Assembly: GCA_020217265.1 (NCBI GenBank)
Contig: JAIWOS010000158.1
Coordinates: 1-10,000 of the forward strand
Direction of reading: 5' to 3'
DNA length: 10,000 nt
Source: Thiobacillus sp.
GTDB taxonomy: Bacteria > Pseudomonadota > Gammaproteobacteria > Burkholderiales > Thiobacillaceae
Shown here piece by piece: positions 5,594 to 10,000 of the stretch; the stretch's first letter is position 1, and the number at the start of each line of letters is the position of its first letter. The notes under the pieces were generated by a model. It was not told where the DNA came from. It ran no database searches and saw only the letters and a list, made by a program, of their open reading frames with translations. A program made the translations under genes and the position numbers.

Positions 5594-5614
5594 AATGCGA
5601 ATATGCGCATTATC
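5594..5614 (-). promoter_or_regulatory. -10 box and inverted repeat before the secreted-protein gene
   Basis: Minus-strand GATAAT (5609–5614) is a fair -10, about 28 nt before the ATG, without a clear -35. An inverted repeat AATGCG-N6-CGCATT (5594–5611) overlaps it, lying between the -10 and the ribosome binding site. It could be an operator or a 5'-leader hairpin. Confidence 0.35.
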
Positions 5615-5703
5615 TAATAAAGCAAGCCGCAGGCCAGGCACGCGGCCGAGGTGTCGCGCCAGGCTGCGGCAGGGCGATGCAACACCAGCAAGCGGCTGCC
5701 GGG

Positions 5704-5716
5704 CGTCTGACAGACG
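5704..5716. promoter_or_regulatory. Perfect inverted repeat, possible regulator site
   Basis: CGTCTG-A-CAGACG, 6-bp arms around one base, in the divergent intergenic region. No family assigned. It lies about 80 bp upstream of the sigma54-like promoter, a distance where enhancer-binding activators usually sit. Confidence 0.3.
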
Positions 5717-5740
5717 TTGACGGCATTTCGACGCCTTTCG

Positions 5741-5759
5741 GGTGACGCATTTTGTCACC
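5741..5759. promoter_or_regulatory. Perfect inverted repeat GGTGAC-N7-GTCACC
   Basis: Arms 5741–5746 and 5754–5759 with AT-rich centre gcatttt. It could be a dimeric regulator site or a hairpin. It lies about 40 bp before the -24 element of the putative sigma54 promoter. It does not fit a CRP site because the spacing between half-sites is wrong. Confidence 0.35.
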
Positions 5760-5796
5760 TCTTGATGAAGCGCGCGTTTCGAACGGCAGGCAGGGC

Positions 5797-5811
5797 TGGC
5801 ACAAATGGTGC
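5797..5811 (+). promoter_or_regulatory. Putative sigma54 (-24/-12) promoter of the PilZ-like gene
   Basis: TGGCAC-AAATG-GTGC matches the TGGCAC-N5-TTGC consensus with one change (T to G) and the exact 10-bp gap between the GG and GC dinucleotides. Transcription would begin near 5823, about 24 nt before ATG 5847. This supports the shorter start, because an alternative ATG at 5805 lies inside the promoter. Confidence 0.45.
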
Positions 5812-5846
5812 ACGAGCGGGGACTGTCTGCACCACGAAAGCACGCC

Positions 5847-7349
5847 ATGACCGATTTGTTCGAAATGCTGAGCACCATCACCCTGCGTCGCAAGCAAGGC
5901 GTGGAGTCGCCATTCGCTACGCCAAGATCCACGGAGAAATGGCTCAGGAACCTGCCCGGCGATTCGGATTACGACACGCACCATGCGCTGGTGGAGGGGC
6001 TGGAACGCTACAATGCGGAAAACGCCACGGCGACGCCGGCGCGCATGAACGCGCTGCTGAAAATAGAGGAGGCCGGCCTGCCTTTGCAGGGTCGTATCGT
6101 CGAGCAGTACCTACGCAATCAACTGGCTTTCCGGCTTGCTCGGCAGGCGCTGTGGCGCGAGTCGTGGATTTTCTGGTCGCTCATGGCGGAAGCCTGGCTG
6201 ACGCTGTTGAAGCAGGCCTACCGCGGCCCGAACAGCGAGGAACTGAAGCCGCAGGTGGCCGAGATCGCGGTGCGCGCGCTGCGCTACGCCGGCCTGACCA
6301 TGCGCTGGGATTTCCACCAGGCGCGCACGCCCGCCGAATCGGGCTGGCGGCGAGTGCACAAGATTTATCGCCTGATCGAGCGCGACGGCTTCGCCATCCG
6401 GCCGGTGACGCTGAATGCCCGCCCGACGCACTGCGCGCGCGAGTACACGCTGATCGTTCTGATGGGGCTGGTGCATCCGCTGGGCTACCGCGCGCAGGAA
6501 ATCGAATCGATCGCGCAGATCCTCGATGGCTACGAGCCGCTGCCGCTGCCCGAGAAGTTGCCGCGCAAGGGCGAACATACCCACGGCGTCGACCTGTCGC
6601 TGGCCGAGGGCGCGAACGTGCTGGACGGCGAATGGGTGCAGGGCCGCAGGCTGCGCTACTTTGCCCTGCGCCCCCTGATCGACTATCTGAAGTCGCTTGA
6701 CCAGACCGACCGTGACGAAAGCGGACTGACACGGCAGATGGCGAGCCTCATCGAACGCGGCGGCGTACGCCGGGCGCGCCAGCGCACGCACCGTTTCGGC
6801 CGCGTCTGGGTCGCTGCCGGCATCGAGCCCATCCTCACGGCGCTGGCCCTGCCGGGCAACAGCGCCGCGCGTCCCGCACTGGAATCCTGGATGCTGCGCG
6901 ATGAAAGCACCGAGGGCATGGGTTTCGCGTTGTCCGAGGCCCATGCCGTGCCGCACGGGCGCTTGCTGGCGGTGAGCTGGGATCCGGCGGAAAGCGTGTG
7001 GCAGCTGCTGGCCACGCGCTGGACCCGCGAAGAGGGTGGGCAGTGGCTTGTCGGCACGCAGCGTTTGTCGCGCCACCCCAAGCGGGTCGAGGTGTATTAC
7101 GACGCCGAGACGCCGGAATTGCCGCAGGAAAAGACCGGGGCGGTGTTCCTGCCCCTGCCCTCGGCTGAAGAAGGGCTCAGCAACCTGCTGCTGCCACCGT
7201 CGCACTACCGCCTCGGCGCGCGCCTGCTGCTGCGCGACGGCGATGCGCTGTATCGCCTGCGGCTTGGCGAGGTGCAGGAAAGCCACGAGGGCTGGCTGCG
7301 GGTGGCGATGGACGTGGTGGGGCGCGAGCAGTTCGCGGCGGCGGCCTGA
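5847..7349 (+). CDS. Uncharacterised protein with probable C-terminal PilZ-like domain
   Basis: A 500-residue soluble protein, no signal peptide or membrane span. Residues 1–290 look mainly helical and I do not recognise them; they include a Trp-rich stretch around 113–125 (WRESWIFWSLMAEAW). From about residue 308 an Arg-rich segment (RRARQRTHRFGR) is followed by a beta-rich region and by DESTEGMGF (352–360). This Arg cluster plus D/NxSxxG arrangement is the c-di-GMP-binding signature of PilZ domains, so the protein may be a c-di-GMP receptor. The C-terminal 100 residues are beta-rich. ATG 5847 is preferred over 5805 on protein sense and because of the sigma54-like site; the ribosome binding site is weak in both cases. 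It converges with the NUDIX gene 16 bp downstream. Confidence 0.75.
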   Translation: MTDLFEMLSTITLRRKQGVESPFATPRSTEKWLRNLPGDSDYDTHHALVEGLERYNAENATATPARMNALLKIEEAGLPLQGRIVEQYLRNQLAFRLARQALWRESWIFWSLMAEAWLTLLKQAYRGPNSEELKPQVAEIAVRALRYAGLTMRWDFHQARTPAESGWRRVHKIYRLIERDGFAIRPVTLNARPTHCAREYTLIVLMGLVHPLGYRAQEIESIAQILDGYEPLPLPEKLPRKGEHTHGVDLSLAEGANVLDGEWVQGRRLRYFALRPLIDYLKSLDQTDRDESGLTRQMASLIERGGVRRARQRTHRFGRVWVAAGIEPILTALALPGNSAARPALESWMLRDESTEGMGFALSEAHAVPHGRLLAVSWDPAESVWQLLATRWTREEGGQWLVGTQRLSRHPKRVEVYYDAETPELPQEKTGAVFLPLPSAEEGLSNLLLPPSHYRLGARLLLRDGDALYRLRLGEVQESHEGWLRVAMDVVGREQFAAAA

Positions 7350-7367
7350 GCCGGCGCGGCCCCGGCT
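7349..7367. terminator. Hairpin between convergent genes
   Basis: AGCCGG-N7-CCGGCT forms a 6-bp stem overlapping the stop codons of both convergent genes (TGA at 7347–7349, minus-strand TAG at 7366–7368). There is no U-run on either side, so it is at most a weak bidirectional terminator or transcript-end stabiliser. Confidence 0.3.
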
Positions 7368-7899
7368 AGCGTGTGCGGATGTCGCCGAAGTGGAAGTCGA
7401 ACCCGCCCGCGCGCCGGTCGCTGAAATAGAGTTCGAGTGTCTGCCGCACGGTGCGGAAGGCGATTTCGTCCCAGGGAACTTCGGCTTCGGAAAACAGCTT
7501 CGCTTCGAGCGACTCGATGCCCGGCTGGAAGTCGAGGTCGAGCAGACGCGCGCGGAACATCAGGTACACCTGGTTGATGTGCGGCAGGTTGAAGAGGGTG
7601 TAGAGGCCGCCGATCTCGATGCGCGCGCCGGCTTCTTCCCAGGTTTCGCGCGCTGCGCCTTCGCGCGTGGTTTCGCCGTTTTCCATGAAGCCCGCCGGCA
7701 GCGTCCACAGCCCGTACCTGGGTTCGATCGCGCGCCGGCACAGCAGCACCTTGTCTTCCCATTCGGGAATGCAGCCGACCACCATCTTGGGGTTCTGGTA
7801 ATGGATCGTGCCGCAATCGGGGCACACATGGCGCGGCAGGTGGTCGCCGTCGGGGACGCGCAGCACCACGGCGCTGCCACATTCGCTGCAGAAGTTCAT
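7366..7899 (-). CDS. NUDIX hydrolase with N-terminal zinc ribbon
   Basis: A 177-residue cytoplasmic hydrolase. Residues 4–29 form a zinc ribbon (Cys4, Cys7, Cys26, Cys29). A NUDIX fold follows with a perfect Nudix box at 70–92: Gly70, Glu76, Arg84-Glu85, Glu88-Glu89, Gly91 in GX5EX7REUXEEXGU spacing. The NPKMVVGCIP lead-in and LPAGFMENGE are typical of the Nudix_N_2-containing group. Family members cleave nucleoside diphosphates linked to another group (NADH, ADP-ribose and similar); the substrate cannot be told here. I start at ATG 7899 because the zinc ribbon begins immediately; an upstream ATG near 7956 adds residues without homology. It is divergent from the moxR gene with about 125 bp between. 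Confidence 0.92.
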   Translation of the reverse strand: MNFCSECGSAVVLRVPDGDHLPRHVCPDCGTIHYQNPKMVVGCIPEWEDKVLLCRRAIEPRYGLWTLPAGFMENGETTREGAARETWEEAGARIEIGGLYTLFNLPHINQVYLMFRARLLDLDFQPGIESLEAKLFSEAEVPWDEIAFRTVRQTLELYFSDRRAGGFDFHFGDIRTR

Positions 7900-7964
7900 G
7901 GAAGTCGGCTCGTAGAAACGTGGCTCACGGTAGCAAAATCTCCCCATCCCGATCAAGGACGAAG

Positions 7965-7993
7965 TTGGCCAGGCGGGGGTGAGCGATTATGAT
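7965..7993 (+). promoter_or_regulatory. Putative sigma70 promoter of the moxR–DUF2201 operon
   Basis: TTGGCC (7965–7970), a 17-bp spacer, and TATGAT (7988–7993; 5 of 6 with TATAAT). Transcription would start near 8000, before ATG 8024 and after GTG 7979, which favours the ATG as the start of the ATPase. Confidence 0.45.
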
Positions 7994-8023
7994 TCGCGGC
8001 ATTCCTCCGTTGTCGTCATTGCC

Positions 8024-9067
8024 ATGCGTCCCTCCCACATCGAAACCATCCTCGACCGCGAATTCGAAAGCGCCGCCGACGGCCACCATACGCCGGTGAT
8101 GCTATGGGGCCCGCCCGGCGTCGGCAAGTCGCAGATCGTCTCCAAGATCGCGCAGCAGCACGGCGTGCCGCTGATCGACATCCGCTTGAGCCAGATGGAA
8201 CCGACCGACCTGCGCGGCATTCCCTTCAGGAGCGGCAATCTGGTCGAGTGGTCGATCCCCTCCGTGCTGCCCGACGCCACGCGCCACGGCGTCGCCGGCA
8301 TCCTGTTCCTCGACGAGATCACCTCGGCCCCGCCCACCGTGTCCGCCGCCGCCTATCAGCTCATTCTCGACCGCCGTCTGGGCGAATACGAAGTGCCCGA
8401 AGGCTGGGTGATCTTCGCCGCCGGCAACCGCCAGGGCGACCGCGGCGTGACCTACGCCATGCCGGCGCCGCTGGCCAACCGCTTCACCCATTACGAAGTC
8501 GAGGTGCATCTCGACGACTGGGTGAACTGGGCCTACGGCGAGGACATCGACCCGCGCGTGATCGCCTTCCTGCGCTTCCGCCCCGATCTGTTGTTCAGTT
8601 TCGACCCGGCGCACACGCCGATCGCGTTTCCCAGTCCGCGCTCGTGGGAGTTCGCGCACCGCGCGCTGCAAAAATTCGACCGCACCGACCTGCTCGCCGA
8701 CGCGCTGGTCGCCTGCGTCGGCCAGTCTGCCGGGCTGGAGCTGCGCACCTTCGTCGAGAACATGAACCAGATGCCCGACATCGACGCCATCATCGCGGGT
8801 CAGGACGCCGACGTGCCGCAGGGTGTCGACCTGCAATACGGCGTCGCCGCCGCGCTGGTGAGAAAGGCCGTGCAGGCTGCCGACAGCGGCAACGCCGCAA
8901 CCATCTACGGCAACATCCTCAAATACGCGCACCGCTTCCCGCAGCGCGAGCTGGGGGTGATGCTGGTGTCCGACCTGCACCGGGCCGTCGGCCGGCCGCT
9001 GTTCGCCGTGCCCGAGTTCGCCAACTGGGCCAACAGCATCGCCGACCTGGTGCTTTACGAGCACTGA
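8024..9067 (+). CDS. MoxR-family AAA+ ATPase
   Basis: A 347-residue ATPase. Walker A is GPPGVGKS (29–36), Walker B ILFLDE (93–98). RLSQMEPTDLRGIP (54–67) is the conserved segment after the first core strand, and FAAGNR carries the sensor-1 Asn; PLANRF follows as the arginine-finger region. MoxR ATPases act as hexameric, chaperone-like machines that mature or remodel protein complexes, nearly always with a VWA-domain partner. That partner is the next gene, starting 3 bp after this stop. ATG 8024 is preferred over GTG 7979 since family proteins begin about 25–30 residues before Walker A and a promoter-like element covers the GTG; neither start has a strong ribosome binding site. Confidence 0.93.
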   Translation: MRPSHIETILDREFESAADGHHTPVMLWGPPGVGKSQIVSKIAQQHGVPLIDIRLSQMEPTDLRGIPFRSGNLVEWSIPSVLPDATRHGVAGILFLDEITSAPPTVSAAAYQLILDRRLGEYEVPEGWVIFAAGNRQGDRGVTYAMPAPLANRFTHYEVEVHLDDWVNWAYGEDIDPRVIAFLRFRPDLLFSFDPAHTPIAFPSPRSWEFAHRALQKFDRTDLLADALVACVGQSAGLELRTFVENMNQMPDIDAIIAGQDADVPQGVDLQYGVAAALVRKAVQAADSGNAATIYGNILKYAHRFPQRELGVMLVSDLHRAVGRPLFAVPEFANWANSIADLVLYEH

Positions 9068-9070
9068 CCG

Positions 9071-10000
9071 ATGAGCGACGCCGACGACGCGCTGGCGCCC
9101 ATCCTCACCAAGCTCGCCGCGGCGCGCACGCGGCTCATCATGGAGCGGCCGTTCCTCGGGTCGTTGGTGATGCATCTGCCGCTGAAACCCGCGCCCGAGT
9201 GGTGCAAGACCACCGGCACCGATGCGAAAGCCTTCTATTTCAATCCCGACTACATCGCCGGGCTCAATCTCGCGCAGACCCAGTTCGTGCTCGCGCACGA
9301 GGCGATGCATTGCGCGATGGGCCACGACCACCGCCGTCACGGCCGCATCAAGCGGCGCTGGGACGTGGCCTGCGAGCACGCGGTGAATCTGGTGCTGATC
9401 GAGGACGGCATGAAGCCGCCGCTCTACGGCATTCTGGCCGACCAGAACTTCATGACGCTGTCGGCCGAGGAAATCTACCCGCTGATCCCCGACGACACGC
9501 CGGAGGAATCCTTCGACGAACACCTGTTCGACAGCGAGAACGAAAGCGGATCGAGCCCCGACGAAAACCAGCGGCAGGACAACCCCGAGGCGGGCGAATC
9601 GGGCGGGCAAGGCAAGGAAGGCCAGAGCGAAGCCGAACAGCGCGAAGGCAGCGGCGGCCAGGCCTCGCAGAAGCCCGACCCGCTAAGCCAGGCTGAGCGC
9701 GAGGAACTCGCCGAGCAATGGAAGAACCGGCTCGCCGCCGCCGCGCAGGCCGCTCGCCAGGCCGGCAAGCTGTCGCAATCGATGATGCGCTGGGTCGACG
9801 ACCTGCTAGCCCCCAGCCTGCCGTGGCGTGCGCTCTTGGCGCGTTTCTTCGCCATCAACCAGCGCGACGACTATTCCTGGCGGCGGCCCTCGCGGCGTGA
9901 AGGCGATGCGCTGTTGCCGCGCCTGTCGAGCGAGGGCCTGGAGGTGGTCGCGGCGATCGACACCAGCGGTTCGATCGCGGACGAAGAACTGCGCGAGTTC
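9071..10000 (+). CDS. DUF2201 protein: predicted zinc metallopeptidase fused to VWA-like domain (3' end cut)
   Basis: 310 codons are visible with no stop before the window edge. The N-terminal domain (about 1–145) carries HEAMH (76–80), a zincin HExxH motif, followed by GHDHRRHGR and WDVACEHAVN (97–106), where Glu102 could be the third zinc ligand. Residues about 150–205 form an acidic, Gln/Gly/Ser-rich, probably disordered linker. A helical segment follows (about 208–260), and then a VWA-like domain begins with a MIDAS motif DTSGS (297–301). This is the DUF2201 architecture. The VWA part probably binds the MoxR ATPase encoded 3 bp upstream; proteolytic activity has, to my knowledge, not been established. 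The gene would need about 100 more codons for a full VWA domain. Confidence 0.9.
   Translation, partial: MSDADDALAPILTKLAAARTRLIMERPFLGSLVMHLPLKPAPEWCKTTGTDAKAFYFNPDYIAGLNLAQTQFVLAHEAMHCAMGHDHRRHGRIKRRWDVACEHAVNLVLIEDGMKPPLYGILADQNFMTLSAEEIYPLIPDDTPEESFDEHLFDSENESGSSPDENQRQDNPEAGESGGQGKEGQSEAEQREGSGGQASQKPDPLSQAEREELAEQWKNRLAAAAQAARQAGKLSQSMMRWVDDLLAPSLPWRALLARFFAINQRDDYSWRRPSRREGDALLPRLSSEGLEVVAAIDTSGSIADEELREF

Noticed and set aside
5741..5759. CRP or FNR binding site
   Set aside because: The half-sites are 9 bp apart when read as GGTGA/TCACC instead of 6, and it lacks TTGAT/ATCAA.
5582..5932. N-terminal extension of the secreted protein to 300 residues
   Set aside because: The extension would bury a clear signal peptide and ignore AAGGAG before ATG 5581.
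6111..7286. 391-codon minus-strand open frame opposite the PilZ-like gene
   Set aside because: Gln/Arg/Ala-rich translation without domain features; no ribosome binding site or promoter.
7979..8023. GTG 7979 as the ATPase start
   Set aside because: The extra 15 residues are atypical for MoxR proteins and the GTG lies within a promoter-like TTGGCC-N17-TATGAT element; kept as an alternative.
8102..9696. Two about-500-codon open frames (minus 8102–9610, plus 8104–9696) over the MoxR/DUF2201 genes
   Set aside because: Arg- or Val/His-rich shadows; the frames with Walker A/B and HEAMH are clearly the coding ones.

Overview
The window is GC-rich chromosomal DNA. Gene content and layout suggest a betaproteobacterium of the Rhodocyclales / Thiobacillus type: a Fur-controlled hemP–tonB iron locus, acpS next to nagZ, a tRNA-Ser(UGA), and a MoxR/DUF2201 pair. 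This is inferred from families and style, not from a database match. I see no insertion sequence, CRISPR array, integrase or rRNA.

Layout. (1) 1–1265, minus strand, is an iron/haem locus. hemP is followed by a small unknown protein, then by an ABM-type monooxygenase-like protein whose start overlaps the unknown gene's stop. The N-terminus of a probable tonB then runs off the left edge. Both hemP and tonB have a sigma70-type promoter overlapped by a Fur box. (2) 1310–4640, minus strand, is a tightly packed cluster in the order radical SAM protein, acpS, a possible 10-codon mini-ORF, nagZ, and a CDF zinc-type exporter. Stop and start codons overlap at almost every junction. (3) 4666–4978 holds tRNA-Ser(UGA) with its terminator. 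Upstream is an 81-bp direct repeat containing a second copy of the tRNA 5' half, cut exactly after the anticodon. The two repeat copies are separated by 58 bp carrying two hairpins. (4) 5030–5581, minus, encodes a secreted protein built from about ten degenerate 12–13-residue repeats.

(5) 5582–5846 is a divergent regulatory region with two perfect inverted repeats and a sigma54-like promoter. It leads to a 500-residue uncharacterised protein (5847–7349, plus) whose C-terminal half looks PilZ-like, suggesting c-di-GMP binding. (6) 7366–7899, minus, is a NUDIX hydrolase with an N-terminal zinc ribbon. It converges on the PilZ-like gene across a hairpin and diverges from the next operon. (7) 8024–10000, plus, encodes a MoxR-family AAA+ ATPase, followed after 3 bp by a DUF2201 protein that joins a predicted zinc metallopeptidase (HEAMH) to a VWA-like MIDAS domain. 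The second gene is cut by the window edge.

How they work together: region 1 is an iron-starvation response (haem uptake plus TonB energy transduction). Region 2 mixes housekeeping functions (carrier-protein activation, cell-wall recycling, metal export) with an uncharacterised radical SAM enzyme. Region 7 is a chaperone-like ATPase/VWA pair of unknown client. The most unusual items are the tRNA half-duplication, the repeat-built secreted protein, the possible sigma54/PilZ unit, and the MoxR–metallopeptidase/VWA pair.
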